This document shows, in pieces, positions 36,913-45,704 of a DNA stretch of 56,415 bases. The stretch is from contig CAIRZB010000023.1 of assembly GCA_903882935.1 (NCBI GenBank), positions 1-56,415 on the forward strand. Direction: 5' to 3'. Under the pieces are notes generated by a model. That model worked only from the letters and a program-made list of their open reading frames with translations, was not told the DNA's origin and made no database searches. Made by a program: the position numbers and the translations under genes. Source of the stretch: an uncultured Parafilimonas sp. (GTDB taxonomy: Bacteria > Bacteroidota > Bacteroidia > Chitinophagales > Chitinophagaceae). Every line of letters starts with the position of its first letter. The stretch's first letter is position 1.

Positions 36913-37097
36913 ACAACACTGTCTGCTTACAAATTCAATAAAATTTTGGTATTCTCTCCCGTTTTAATAAGAGTCGGATTGCCCAAATGAATTGCAAAAA
37001 TAATCCCTGCGCCCGCAGTTTAACGGTCTCTGCCAAACCGCCAAAAAACGATATTATTCTATAAAATTGAGTACCCTCCCCGCTACCTGCTGGAGAA

Positions 37098-37111
37098 TTT
37101 CACGTTTCACG
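37098..37111 (-). repeat. Left copy of a 14-bp inverted repeat bracketing the regulator/efflux locus
   Basis: TTTCACGTTTCACG, with the related ATTCACG following at 37119-37125. It is the exact reverse complement of 45506-45519. It lies immediately after the stop of the histidine kinase gene. Confidence 0.7.
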
Positions 37112-37126
37112 ATTGACGATTCACGT

Positions 37127-38464
37127 CTAAAATTGTAACGTAAATGCCGTGCCTTCACCCACCAGCGACTGAACGGTGATATTGCCTTTGTGCAGCATCA
37201 TTATTTGTTTGCAAAGGCTTAGACCAATACCGCTGCCCGTTTTTTTGGTACTGAAGAAAGGGATAAAAATTTTATCCAACAGTTCTTCGCTCATGCCGGG
37301 GCCATTGTCGGTAACGCGTATATAAGGCTTTTTGCCAAACGGTTGTGAGCAGGAAAGCATGATATGGGGGTCGTCAATTTCTTTAACTGCTTCAATGGCA
37401 TTTACTACTAGGTTTATCAACACCTGTTCCAGTAAGTTTATATCGGCTTCAATCATCAGGTCGGGGTCTTTCAGTATCACGTCCATTTCAATTTTCTTCT
37501 GGTTAAGGGTAGGTTCCATTAATTGGTGCAGGCTTTCAAACACATCCCTAACGTACACTTTTTGGGTATTGAGCGTGGTGATTTTATTAAGGTTTCTGTA
37601 GGTTTCGGCAAATTTCAACAGCCCTTCACTCCGCCGTTTAATGGTGTCAATGCCCACCGCAAGGTCTTCCAGCGATGTAGGCTTGTCTTTGTTCTCTGTC
37701 GATTCCCGCAGGCGGTTGCCCAAGGTGTCGGCCAGCGAAGAAATGGGTGCCACAGAGTTCATGATCTCATGCGTCATTACACTCAACAATTTTTGCCAAG
37801 CTTTTGATTCCGTTTCGTCCAAAGCCTCATTCACATTTTGGAAGGCAATTAATTTGTATACCCTTCCTTCGGTTTGGAAAGCCGTTGCCGACAAGAGTAT
37901 TTTGAGCGAGTTTTGTTCAAGATGTGCTGTGCCAATAACGTTGTCACCTGGTTTTAGGTTAACTATTTGGGTGCATAAAACATGGTCGCGCCTGTCGAGC
38001 GACTGTATTGTTTTTAAGTAAGGTATTTGTAACAGCTTTTTTAGCGATTCGTTCATCCAAACCACTTCGCCACTTTCCAATTCGTAGGAGAGTATGCCCG
38101 TGTCAACCAATTCCAGTATTTTTTGCAGGTATTGGTACTGTGTCTCTTTTTCTTTGCTAATTACTTTAAATGTGGTGTTGATGTCGTTAAAGCCCTTGCG
38201 CAGTTTTTGTAGTTCCTGCGGGGCGTGCTTTACATCAAAATATCTAGAAAAATCCCTGTACTGTATGCTTTCCACAAATTGTTCCACCTCTTGCTGGGCC
38301 TTTTTGTGCAGCTTAAAAAAATCGAGCACTTGGTATATTATCACAGGTACAATCAGCACCTCGTAATGAAACAAGCCGCTAACCAGCAAATATGCCGAAG
38401 CCGTTATGGTTACAAACATTAGTAAAACCTTTATACTAATGTTCCATTGGTATTGTTTAAACAT
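37127..38464 (-). CDS. NtrB-like sensor histidine kinase
   Basis: 445 aa from ATG at 38464. Two N-terminal membrane helices (about 8-48) with a very short outside loop, a helical linker, a PAS-like domain (about 105-205) with LVDTGILSYELESGEVVWMNES, then HisKA with H232 in LLSVMTHEIMNSVAPIS, and HATPase with NLVVNAIEAV, DNGPGM and GSGIGLSL. This is the NtrB/AtoS-type architecture that pairs with sigma-54 activators. It lies 158 bp downstream of the NtrC-like gene on the same strand. It probably senses envelope stress or a substrate of the divergent transporter. Confidence 0.92.
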   Translation of the reverse strand: MFKQYQWNISIKVLLMFVTITASAYLLVSGLFHYEVLIVPVIIYQVLDFFKLHKKAQQEVEQFVESIQYRDFSRYFDVKHAPQELQKLRKGFNDINTTFKVISKEKETQYQYLQKILELVDTGILSYELESGEVVWMNESLKKLLQIPYLKTIQSLDRRDHVLCTQIVNLKPGDNVIGTAHLEQNSLKILLSATAFQTEGRVYKLIAFQNVNEALDETESKAWQKLLSVMTHEIMNSVAPISSLADTLGNRLRESTENKDKPTSLEDLAVGIDTIKRRSEGLLKFAETYRNLNKITTLNTQKVYVRDVFESLHQLMEPTLNQKKIEMDVILKDPDLMIEADINLLEQVLINLVVNAIEAVKEIDDPHIMLSCSQPFGKKPYIRVTDNGPGMSEELLDKIFIPFFSTKKTGSGIGLSLCKQIMMLHKGNITVQSLVGEGTAFTLQF

Positions 38465-38478
38465 CAAACCCCCTTCGC

Positions 38479-38514
38479 CCCCTAAAGGGGAGACCTTAAT
38501 CCCGCCTGGGCGGG
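38479..38514. repeat. Two GC-rich palindromes between regulator and kinase genes
   Basis: CCCCT-AA-AGGGG (38479-38490) and CCCGCC-TG-GGCGGG (38501-38514). They resemble dispersed intergenic repeats of this phylum and could weaken read-through from the regulator into the kinase gene. Confidence 0.45.
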
Positions 38515-38625
38515 AGTGAATAATTTAATTTTTGTGCCCTACTTGTAGCAATCAAGAGAAATATTACCCAACGTAAAGTGGTATTTTTCTTCCCGACTTA
38601 CTGACCAAAAACTTCCGGACTATTT

Positions 38626-39984
38626 CTATATCTCGTACTTGCTTAACCTTCTATACAATGCTGTTCTTGTTAGGCCAAGTTCCTTGGCAGCCTTGGTAAT
38701 ATTGCCGTTATACTTTTCAATAACGTGTAAAATAGTATTTTTTTCAATGGTGCTAAGCTTCATATCATCATCTTCGGCAACATTGGCTTGGGCAGACTCA
38801 ATAGGCGAAAAAATAAGGTCACGGCCCAGTAGCATATCTCCTTCGCTCATAATAATGGCACGCTCAATGGTGTACTGTAGCTCCCGCACATTACCGGGAA
38901 AATGGTACTGCATCAGTTTTTCCTGTGCATTTTCATCAAAACGCATGGCAGGTTTTAAATATTTATCAGCATATACTTTTGCAAAGTGTTTAGCCAGCAA
39001 AATAATATCGCTGCCGCGCCTGCGTAGCGGCGGCACGGTAATTTCAACGGTGTTAATACGGTAAATAAGGTCTTTTCTAAACCGGTTTTCGTTGGCCAGT
39101 TCGGCCAGTGGCAGGTTGGTGGCACATATAAGCCGTATGTTAATAGGCATGGGGGTGTTGGATCCTAGCCGGGTAACCTGCCTGTTTTGCAGTACCGTTA
39201 AAAGTTTGGCCTGCTGCGTAAGGCTTATGTTGCCAATTTCATCTAAAAACAAAGTACCCTCGTTAGCGCTTTCAAAACGGCCCACCCTGTCATCCTTTGC
39301 ATCTGTAAATGCACCTTTTTTATGGCCGAAAAGCTCGCTCTCAAAAAGGGTTTCGGTTAAGGCACCCACATCCACCTTTACAAAAGGCTTGTTGGCGCGC
39401 AACGATTTTTGGTGAATAGCCTTTGCAATAAGGTCTTTACCGGTGCCGTTCTCCCCCAGTATCAAAATATTGGCATCAGTAGGGGCTATTTTTTGGGTTT
39501 TGTAAAATATATCGTGCATTACATCGCTTTCGCCCAACAGTTCCTTGCCTATCACGCTGTCGCCCGCAAAGCTGTCTTCAGCCTTGCCTTTGCCACCTGC
39601 TTTTTTGCGCAGGGCGTCTTCAATGGTAATAATTAATTTCTCGTTGTGCCAGGGCTTTACCACAAAGTCTGACGCACCTTCTTTTAACGAGCGTACAGCA
39701 AGGTCAATATCGCCGTAGGCCGTTATCATAATCACGGCTACATCGGGTTTAAGTTCTTTTATGCGCTTAAGCCAATATATGCCCTCGTTACCGGTGTTAA
39801 TGGACGATTTAAAATTCATGTCCAGCAGCACCAGGTCAAAATTCCTTGGCATTAGGGAGGGGATGTTGTCTGGGTTTTTTTCAGTAACAATTTCCTTTAC
39901 CTCGGTTTTTAGCAACAGGCGCACGGCGGTAAGCACGTCAATATCATCGTCAATGGCAAGTATGCTGTATTTTTTCAGGTTCAT
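38626..39984 (-). CDS. Sigma-54-dependent NtrC-family response regulator
   Basis: 452 aa. Receiver with phospho-acceptor D55 in FDLVLLDMNF; AAA+ domain with Walker A GENGTGKD (177-184), Walker B FLDEIGN (246-252) and arginine finger region; C-terminal Fis-type helix-turn-helix NGNITKAAKELGLTRTALYRRLSKYEI. The sigma-54 contact loop reads GAFTDA (224-229) rather than the standard GAFTGA. It should activate RpoN-dependent promoters, most likely its own and the divergent efflux operon through the repeats at 40082-40241. Confidence 0.93.
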   Translation of the reverse strand: MNLKKYSILAIDDDIDVLTAVRLLLKTEVKEIVTEKNPDNIPSLMPRNFDLVLLDMNFKSSINTGNEGIYWLKRIKELKPDVAVIMITAYGDIDLAVRSLKEGASDFVVKPWHNEKLIITIEDALRKKAGGKGKAEDSFAGDSVIGKELLGESDVMHDIFYKTQKIAPTDANILILGENGTGKDLIAKAIHQKSLRANKPFVKVDVGALTETLFESELFGHKKGAFTDAKDDRVGRFESANEGTLFLDEIGNISLTQQAKLLTVLQNRQVTRLGSNTPMPINIRLICATNLPLAELANENRFRKDLIYRINTVEITVPPLRRRGSDIILLAKHFAKVYADKYLKPAMRFDENAQEKLMQYHFPGNVRELQYTIERAIIMSEGDMLLGRDLIFSPIESAQANVAEDDDMKLSTIEKNTILHVIEKYNGNITKAAKELGLTRTALYRRLSKYEI

Positions 39985-39991
39985 ATATCTA

Positions 39992-40039
39992 CTTTCAGTA
40001 TAACTAGAGTAATAGCTACAAATATACCAATACTGAAAG
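39992..40039. promoter_or_regulatory. 10-bp inverted repeat just upstream of the NtrC-like gene
   Basis: CTTTCAGTAT (39992-40001) and ATACTGAAAG (40030-40039) are perfect reverse complements 28 bp apart. They begin 8 bp before the start codon, so the leader could form a hairpin or this could be an operator. Confidence 0.5.
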
Positions 40040-40081
40040 ATATGATTTTTAATGTATTACACATATAATTACCCCGTATTG

Positions 40082-40121
40082 GTGTATCAGTTCCGTACAC
40101 TTGTGTAATAAAAGCGTACAA
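40082..40121. promoter_or_regulatory. Two tandem GTGTA-N9-TACAC operators, 21 bp apart
   Basis: GTGTATCAGTTCCGTACAC (40082-40100) and GTGTAATAAAAGCGTACAA (40103-40121). Their starts are 21 bp apart, two helical turns, so both would face the same side of the DNA. A third copy is at 40223-40241. They probably bind the NtrC-like activator. Confidence 0.7.
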
Positions 40122-40222
40122 AGGTCAATCCCCAGCGGCAATGTATAGGTGTTGCAGGATTTATTCAAAAACCTGTATAGCTATTTTAGGACGATACACC
40201 CTGTTACAATAGCGAACACAAA

Positions 40223-40241
40223 GTGTATCAAAACCGTACAC
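40223..40241. promoter_or_regulatory. Third GTGTA-N9-TACAC operator
   Basis: GTGTATCAAAACCGTACAC is identical to the first copy except for three spacer bases. It lies about 250 bp before the adaptor gene. The rest of the 39985-40489 spacer holds no ORF. Confidence 0.7.
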
Positions 40242-40347
40242 CTCTGGTTTTAAGATGCTTATAACTTGTTGTTAATCAATGTGGTTTTTTTTGGCATCAA
40301 TCTTTAACTAAAGCATATCGGTTACGTTTCTCATGTGCAATTACACC

Positions 40348-40372
40348 TGGTGTTTCTACACCAAGTTTTTTT
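40348..40372 (+). terminator. Hairpin plus T-run in the leader of the efflux operon (possible attenuator)
   Basis: TGGTGT (40348-40353) pairs with ACACCA (40358-40363) around TTCT, followed by AG and seven T. It lies about 120 bp before the first gene, in the expected leader, so it could end transcription early. Confidence 0.45.
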
Positions 40373-40489
40373 AAAAGAACCAAGCTTACAGCAAAAAAGA
40401 TGTGGCATTAAAACATGGGCGGCTTAACCAACGGAAAGGTAAAACACCAAACAACAACATATTAACACAAGCATTTAAAACAACAAACC

Positions 40490-41746
40490 GTGGACAGAGT
40501 AATTGAAAAAAAATTTTGGAACAAAAAGAAGATTCTTACAATCGCCGGTATCGTGGCTTTGGCAGCGTTAATTACTGCAAGCATCGTTTTTACCGCGGGG
40601 CCAAGCAAGCTTTCAGTTGAAGCAGACCGTATTGAAGTAAGGGATGTTATAAAAGGCTCTTTTCAGGAAACCATACCCGAAAACGGTATTGTGTTGCCCA
40701 AAACAACAATTTATTTAGACGCATTAGAAGGCGGCAGGGTAGAGCAACGTTTTGTGGAAGATGGTGCCATTATGAAAAAAGACGAGCCTATTTTGCGCCT
40801 TAGCAATACTAACTTGGAGCTGCAATTGGTAACACAGCAAACAAGTGTGTATAACCTTATTACACAAATGCAGATATCCAAGAACGCTGCACAGCAAAAT
40901 ACGGTAAGCAAATTGAATCAGATGGCTGATGTAAGAAGCCTGCTAAATGAAGCCGAGCGGGTGTACAACCTTGATAAAAAGCTGCTTGCACAAAAAGCAA
41001 TTGGCTACCAGGAGTATAAATCGGCCGAAAATAATTACAACTACCTTAAAAGTAAAGAAGTGCTGCAGCAGCAGATATTGGAGCAAGACTCAGTATCTAC
41101 CCAGCAGCAGTTAAAACAGGCACTGCAGTCGTCTGAAGGTTCAAAAAATGCGCTTAATATTATGCAACGTAAAGTGGGCGACCTTATTGTACGCGCCCCT
41201 GTTGACGGCCAACTTACCTCTTTGGTGGCGGAAGTAGGGCAAAACATAAACCCTGGCCAGCGTATAGGCCAAGTGGATGTACTAGGTGCTTTTAAAGTGC
41301 AGGCAGACCCCGACGAACATTATATTAACCGAATATATACCGGCCTTAAAGCCAAGTTTGATTTTAACGACAGCACCTACGAGCTTGTGATTAAAAAAGT
41401 GTATACTCAGGTAACCAACGGCCGTTTTTTGGTTGATATGGAATTTATTGGCAAAGTACCCAAAGGCATACGCCGTGGACAAACACTGCAAATTTTGCTG
41501 GCCCTAAGCGACGAAAGGCAGGCCGTTATGATACCCAAGGGTGGTTTTTACCAACAAACCGGTGGCAATTGGATATTTAAAGTAAGTGCAGATGGCAAAA
41601 AAGCGTATAAAGTAAATATTCAGTTGGGTAACCAAAACCAAGACTATTATGAAGTGCTAAGTGGTTTGCAACCCGGCGACAAGGTAATAACCAGCAGCTA
41701 TGAAACCTACGGTACCATTCAAGAGCTTGTGCTTAAAAAACAATAA
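40490..41746 (+). CDS. HlyD/RND-type periplasmic adaptor protein of an ABC efflux system
   Basis: 418 aa, start GTG at 40490. One N-terminal membrane anchor (ILTIAGIVALAALITASIVF), then a barrel-sandwich lipoyl half (LEGGRVEQRFVEDGAIMKKDEPILRLS), a long helical hairpin rich in Gln/Lys (about 110-225), the second lipoyl half (VGDLIVRAPVDGQLTSL) and a beta-barrel end. It links the inner-membrane ABC transporter to an outer-membrane channel. No TolC-like gene is in this cluster. First gene of the operon with the ATPase and permease; 80 bp separate it from the ATPase. Confidence 0.9.
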   Translation: MDRVIEKKFWNKKKILTIAGIVALAALITASIVFTAGPSKLSVEADRIEVRDVIKGSFQETIPENGIVLPKTTIYLDALEGGRVEQRFVEDGAIMKKDEPILRLSNTNLELQLVTQQTSVYNLITQMQISKNAAQQNTVSKLNQMADVRSLLNEAERVYNLDKKLLAQKAIGYQEYKSAENNYNYLKSKEVLQQQILEQDSVSTQQQLKQALQSSEGSKNALNIMQRKVGDLIVRAPVDGQLTSLVAEVGQNINPGQRIGQVDVLGAFKVQADPDEHYINRIYTGLKAKFDFNDSTYELVIKKVYTQVTNGRFLVDMEFIGKVPKGIRRGQTLQILLALSDERQAVMIPKGGFYQQTGGNWIFKVSADGKKAYKVNIQLGNQNQDYYEVLSGLQPGDKVITSSYETYGTIQELVLKKQ

Positions 41747-41826
41747 AAAAAACCGTTAGGTTTTGTAACTTAACAATGCACAAAAACGTATATTAACAAT
41801 TTTAACCAATACAAAAAAAAAGAACC

Positions 41827-42513
41827 ATGGCCAACATGATAAAAATTTCCGACATGGAAAAAATTTACCGCACCGAAGATGTGGAAACTGTTGCTCTAAA
41901 TAAACTTAATATTGAAGTAAAAGAAGGCGAGTTTGTAGCAGTAATGGGCCCTTCAGGCTGCGGCAAATCAACCCTCTTAAACATACTTGGCTTGTTAGAC
42001 GACCCAGATGACGGAAGCTTTCTTTTCAACAACATAGAAGTAGCCCATTTTAACGAGCGCAAAAGGGCCGATCTGCGCAAGCACAACATTGGTTTTGTAT
42101 TCCAAAGCTTTAACCTGATTGATGAATTAACCGTATTTGAAAACGTGGAGTTGCCCCTTATTTACACAGGTGTGAAAGCCCCTGAACGTAAAAAAAGGGT
42201 AGAGGCCGTTCTTGACAAAGTGCAGATTATGCACCGCCGCAACCACTACCCACAGCAGCTTTCGGGTGGCCAGCAACAGCGTGTTGCCGTAGCAAGGGCG
42301 GTGGTAAACAACCCCAAATTAATACTAGCGGATGAGCCTACCGGTAACCTTGACTCCAGCAATGGTAACGAGGTAATGCAGTTGCTTACCGAACTAAACG
42401 AACAGGGTACTACCATAGTAATGGTAACCCACAGCGAACATGATGCACGTTACAGCCACCGTATTATACGCATGCTTGACGGGCAAACCGTGACGGAGAA
42501 TATATTAATTTGA
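41827..42513 (+). CDS. MacB/LolD-type ABC transporter ATP-binding protein
   Basis: 228 aa. Walker [10 protein letters not shown] (41-49), Q-loop FVFQSFN, signature LSGGQQQR (145-152), Walker [14 protein letters not shown] and switch His in [10 protein letters not shown]. It belongs to the mechanotransmission (MacB/LolD/FtsE) group that works with FtsX-type permeases. It is complete. Its stop codon forms the first bases of a 63-bp repeat also found after the next small gene. Confidence 0.95.
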   Translation: MANMIKISDMEKIYRTEDVETVALNKLNIEVKEGEFVAVMGPSGCGKSTLLNILGLLDDPDDGSFLFNNIEVAHFNERKRADLRKHNIGFVFQSFNLIDELTVFENVELPLIYTGVKAPERKKRVEAVLDKVQIMHRRNHYPQQLSGGQQQRVAVARAVVNNPKLILADEPTGNLDSSNGNEVMQLLTELNEQGTTIVMVTHSEHDARYSHRIIRMLDGQTVTENILI

Positions 42514-42573
42514 CCTCACCCCTTGATCCCCTCTCCACAAGTGTAGAGGGATGGAGAATGAAGCCTTTTTATT
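42511..42573 (+). repeat. Direct repeat copy 1, starting at the stop codon of the ABC ATPase gene
   Basis: Begins with TGACCTCACCCCTTGAT and contains a hairpin CCCTCT-C-CAC-AA-GTG-T-AGAGGG, ending in CCTTTTTAT. The second copy is at 42948-43013 with about 85% identity. Confidence 0.8.
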
Positions 42574-42668
42574 ATGGGGAGATTATGAAGGGTGAAGAGT
42601 GTTAAAGATTTTTTTGATTGCCTTAGTAAAAAAGCTATTGGCTTTACAAATACTGAAAATTATATTTT

Positions 42669-42950
42669 ATGGCCCCGCAACAATTAACAATACACGAAGC
42701 AACAAATACTTACTGGTTACATAAATCAGCCATTACGCTGGCAGGCCTGTTTGTTGCGGGGCTATTATTTACAGCCCTGCTATATAACCGCCAGGCCAAT
42801 GGTTGCACTCAACAGGGTATTTTACCAGCACAGCAGGGTTCTATGGGTGGTGGCGGTCGTGCCCAAACAAAAGACAGCGAATGCAGCACGGCCCAGCCGG
42901 CCTCTTCTTTTTCCGTGATGCCAGGCGGATTGAGTAGGTTTTTGCAGTAA
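42669..42950 (+). CDS. Small single-pass membrane protein between ATPase and permease genes
   Basis: 93 aa. One membrane helix (about 19-39, SAITLAGLFVAGLLFTALLY), then a Gly/Gln/Ser-rich tail with two Cys (NGCTQQG and DSECSTAQ) that would lie in the periplasm. I recognise no family. It sits inside the transporter operon but is flanked on both sides by copies of a hairpin repeat, so it may have been inserted as a unit. A small partner of the transporter is possible; a chance ORF cannot be ruled out. Confidence 0.5.
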   Translation: MAPQQLTIHEATNTYWLHKSAITLAGLFVAGLLFTALLYNRQANGCTQQGILPAQQGSMGGGGRAQTKDSECSTAQPASSFSVMPGGLSRFLQ

Positions 42951-43013
42951 CCTCACCCCTTAATCCCCGCTCCACGAGTGTAGAGGGGGTGGAGAGTGAA
43001 GGCCTTTTTATCA
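42948..43013 (+). repeat. Direct repeat copy 2, starting at the stop codon of the small membrane protein gene
   Basis: Begins TAACCTCACCCCTTAATCC, has the same hairpin region and ends GGCCTTTTTATCA. Like copy 1 it starts exactly at a stop codon (TAA here, TGA there). Confidence 0.8.
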
Positions 43014-43087
43014 TAATCCCCTGTAGCTTCATCTCACTTGCAAATCAAATTGGATGTAGCATGATACTCCCTTTTATCCGCACAACC

Positions 43088-43115
43088 GGAAACCTGAAAC
43101 TGGAAACCTGAAACC
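43088..43115 (+). repeat. Two tandem copies of a 14-bp unit before the permease gene
   Basis: GGAAACCTGAAACT followed by GGAAACCTGAAACC, ending 14 bp before the permease ATG. Its effect, if any, is unknown. Confidence 0.6.
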
Positions 43116-43129
43116 TAAAACTGATTTTT

Positions 43130-45502
43130 ATGCTTAAAAACTATTTTAAAGTTGCATTCCGCAACCTACGCAAAAGCAAAGTGTATTCGTTTATAAACAT
43201 CACGGGGCTTGCCGTCAGCCTTGCAACAAGTATTTTGCTGTTGCTATGGGTGAAGGATGAAATAAGTTTTGACGGCTTTAATAAAAATGCGCAGAATATT
43301 TACCGTGTATCTGCCAAATTGGGGAATGACGATAAAGCAAATATTTGGGATGACACGCCTGCCCCTTTGTTGACTTTTGCAAAAAAGGAATTGCCTGAAA
43401 TAGAAAACGGCTGCCGCGTTACCAGCAAGTGGGATGTGTCACTGTTTGAATACAAGAATAAAAAATTTTCCGAAACCAGCAACGGCCTTGTTGATCCTTC
43501 GTTCTTTACCATATTCAGCTTCCCATTAATAAAAGGAAACGCCAACCAGCCCTTTACCGACGACCAGTCTGTGATACTATCCGAAACCACCGCCGCCCGT
43601 ATGTTTGGCACAGAAGACCCCATGGGTAAAAACATAAAGGCTGATGATAAAAAAGTTTACCATGTAACGGGTGTAATGAAGGACATGCCTGCCAATTCAT
43701 CCATAAAATATAATATAGTTTTTGACTTCGACCTGTTGAAGCGCAACTATGATGGAAAAGGTTATTGGAAAAGCTTGGATGGCAATTGGGGCAATTATAA
43801 CTATACCACATACTTGCTTTTAAAACCTGGCACCAATGCTGTTGCAACGGGACAAAAGCTTGCACAAATACACCGCCGCAATCAGGATGGTGATTTTACT
43901 AAAAAGCTTAATTACTTGGTTAACCCATTAAGTAAAATGCACCTCTACTCTTCCGACGGAAAAGAGGCTGGCATGATGATAGTGCGCGTGTTTTTTATTG
44001 TGGCCATAATAGTGTTACTAATAGCGTGCATTAACTACGTAAACCTAATAACTGCGCGTGCTGCCAAACGCAGTAAGGAAATAAGCCTGCGTAAAATTAT
44101 TGGCGCAGGCAAAGCCAATTTGTTCTGGCAGTTTTTGAGTGAATCGTTTGTTATATTCCTTATATCATTGGTGTTGGCAACTGTGCTTATCTATTTGGTT
44201 ATGCCGTTGTATAATGATATTGCAGGCAAACAAATTATTTTTAAACCCTATAATATAGATGTGCTGGCGGTATATGGCATAACGCTATTAGCCACATTCT
44301 TACTCGCAGGCATTTACCCGGCCATTACACTGTCATCCTTCAAGCCGCTGGAAGCCATGAAGGGCAAGCTTTCTGGCTTGGGTAGTAAGGGTAACTTTAG
44401 AAAAGTATTGGTGGTTATACAATTTACCTTCTCTATTATACTCATCGTAAGCACCATTATTATCAGCAGCCAGTTAAAATATATACGGGATAAAAACCTG
44501 GGTTATAATAAAGAAAATTTGTTTAGCATTAACATGCGTGCCATTGGCGACCATTATGATGCGGCCAAGGCCGAGCTGCTCAAACAACCCGGCATTTTAG
44601 GGGTTACAGAATCCGGCGGCGACATTTTGAATTGGGGTTCTTCTACCGGCGATGCAGACTGGGATGGTAAATTACCTTCGCAAACATCTTTTCTTATTAA
44701 CCAACTGCCCGTTCAAAGAGATTTTTTATCAGTATTGGGCATACAGCTTGTACAAGGCACCGGCTTTAGCGGTACACCGGCCGACAGCAGTAATTTTATA
44801 CTAAACGAAACGGCCATTAAAGAAATGGGGCTAAAAAACCCAGTAGGCAAGCGCTTTACCTTTCACGACCAAAAAGGCACTATCGTTGGCGTTGTAAAAG
44901 ACTTTCATTTTGCGAACCTCCATAAACAGATTGAGCCAATTATTTTGTTCTACAATACAGGCTGGACCTCCCGCATGTATATAAAAACAACTGCGAAAGA
45001 TGCCTCAAAAGCTATAGCTGCAACCGCCAAACTATGGCAGCAATACAACCCCGATTATACATTTGAATACACTTTTTTGGATGATGCATTTAACAATATG
45101 TACAAAAGTGATGTGCGCGTTGGCAAGCTTTTTAACTGCTTTGCCATCATTACCATCCTTATCTCCTGCCTTGGCTTATTTGGGCTCGTAACTTTTACCG
45201 CAGAAAGTAAGGTGAAAGAAATTGGCGTGCGTAAGGTATTGGGTGCTGGTGTGCCGCAAATTGTAACCATGCTTTCGAAAGACTTTATGATATTGGTTGT
45301 TGTTGCAAGTGCCATTGCATTCCCTGCAGCATGGTGGGGCTTAACCAAATTTTTGGAAGGCTATGCATACCGCACTACCATAAGCTGGTGGGTGCTTGCC
45401 CTGACAGGGTTAATAACGCTTACTATTGCTGTTGCAACTATAAGCTTTAAAGCTGTACAGGCCGCATTGGCGAACCCGGTAAAAAGTTTGAGAACCGAGT
45501 GA
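43130..45502 (+). CDS. MacB/FtsX-type ABC transporter permease (790 aa)
   Basis: Full double-FtsX permease of Bacteroidetes. It starts MLKNYFKVAFRNLRKSKVYSFINITGLAVSLA (first helix), followed by a large periplasmic MacB-PCD-like domain (about 45-280), three helices (about 285-400), a central helix near 430, a second periplasmic domain (about 455-660) and three C-terminal helices with ESKVKEIGVRKVLGAG. The RSKEISLRKIIGAGKANLFWQF motif marks the first FtsX part. It works with the ATPase and adaptor in outward transport of drugs, peptides or lipids. The substrate is unknown. Confidence 0.92.
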   Translation: MLKNYFKVAFRNLRKSKVYSFINITGLAVSLATSILLLLWVKDEISFDGFNKNAQNIYRVSAKLGNDDKANIWDDTPAPLLTFAKKELPEIENGCRVTSKWDVSLFEYKNKKFSETSNGLVDPSFFTIFSFPLIKGNANQPFTDDQSVILSETTAARMFGTEDPMGKNIKADDKKVYHVTGVMKDMPANSSIKYNIVFDFDLLKRNYDGKGYWKSLDGNWGNYNYTTYLLLKPGTNAVATGQKLAQIHRRNQDGDFTKKLNYLVNPLSKMHLYSSDGKEAGMMIVRVFFIVAIIVLLIACINYVNLITARAAKRSKEISLRKIIGAGKANLFWQFLSESFVIFLISLVLATVLIYLVMPLYNDIAGKQIIFKPYNIDVLAVYGITLLATFLLAGIYPAITLSSFKPLEAMKGKLSGLGSKGNFRKVLVVIQFTFSIILIVSTIIISSQLKYIRDKNLGYNKENLFSINMRAIGDHYDAAKAELLKQPGILGVTESGGDILNWGSSTGDADWDGKLPSQTSFLINQLPVQRDFLSVLGIQLVQGTGFSGTPADSSNFILNETAIKEMGLKNPVGKRFTFHDQKGTIVGVVKDFHFANLHKQIEPIILFYNTGWTSRMYIKTTAKDASKAIAATAKLWQQYNPDYTFEYTFLDDAFNNMYKSDVRVGKLFNCFAIITILISCLGLFGLVTFTAESKVKEIGVRKVLGAGVPQIVTMLSKDFMILVVVASAIAFPAAWWGLTKFLEGYAYRTTISWWVLALTGLITLTIAVATISFKAVQAALANPVKSLRTE

Positions 45503-45505
45503 ATA

Positions 45506-45526
45506 CGTGAAACGTGAAACGTGAAT
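45506..45526 (+). repeat. Right copy of the 14-bp inverted repeat bracketing the regulator/efflux locus
   Basis: CGTGAAA is repeated in tandem (45506-45512, 45513-45519, then CGTGAAT). The first 14 bp are the exact reverse complement of 37098-37111. It lies 3 bp past the permease stop. Confidence 0.7.
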
Positions 45527-45543
45527 GGAACGAGTAATGGAAC

Positions 45544-45653
45544 GCAGATTGGATGGATTTTAAGGATAAACTGGATTGGGTCGTTAAGTCAAAAAAATAG
45601 AACAAAAGTTCCCCTTTTTTTCTGAGACCATCCAAATAATCCATCCAATCTGC
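45544..45653. terminator. Inverted repeat between convergent genes
   Basis: GCAGATTGGATGGAT (45544-45558) and ATCCATCCAATCTGC (45639-45653) are perfect reverse complements 80 bp apart, between the convergent permease and antiporter genes. It resembles a dispersed intergenic repeat and may help to end both transcripts. Confidence 0.5.
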
Positions 45654-45704
45654 CCGGTCGAACGGGTTCATCCGGGCGGACGTTCAAACATAGTCCGTCA
45701 ATCC

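Noticed and set aside
40283-40306. Candidate sigma-54 promoters (TTGGCA-N5-TTTA and GG-N9-GC patterns) before the adaptor gene
   Set aside because: The -24 part TTGGCA is good, but the -12 GC is missing in one reading and the spacing is one base short in others, so I do not annotate it.
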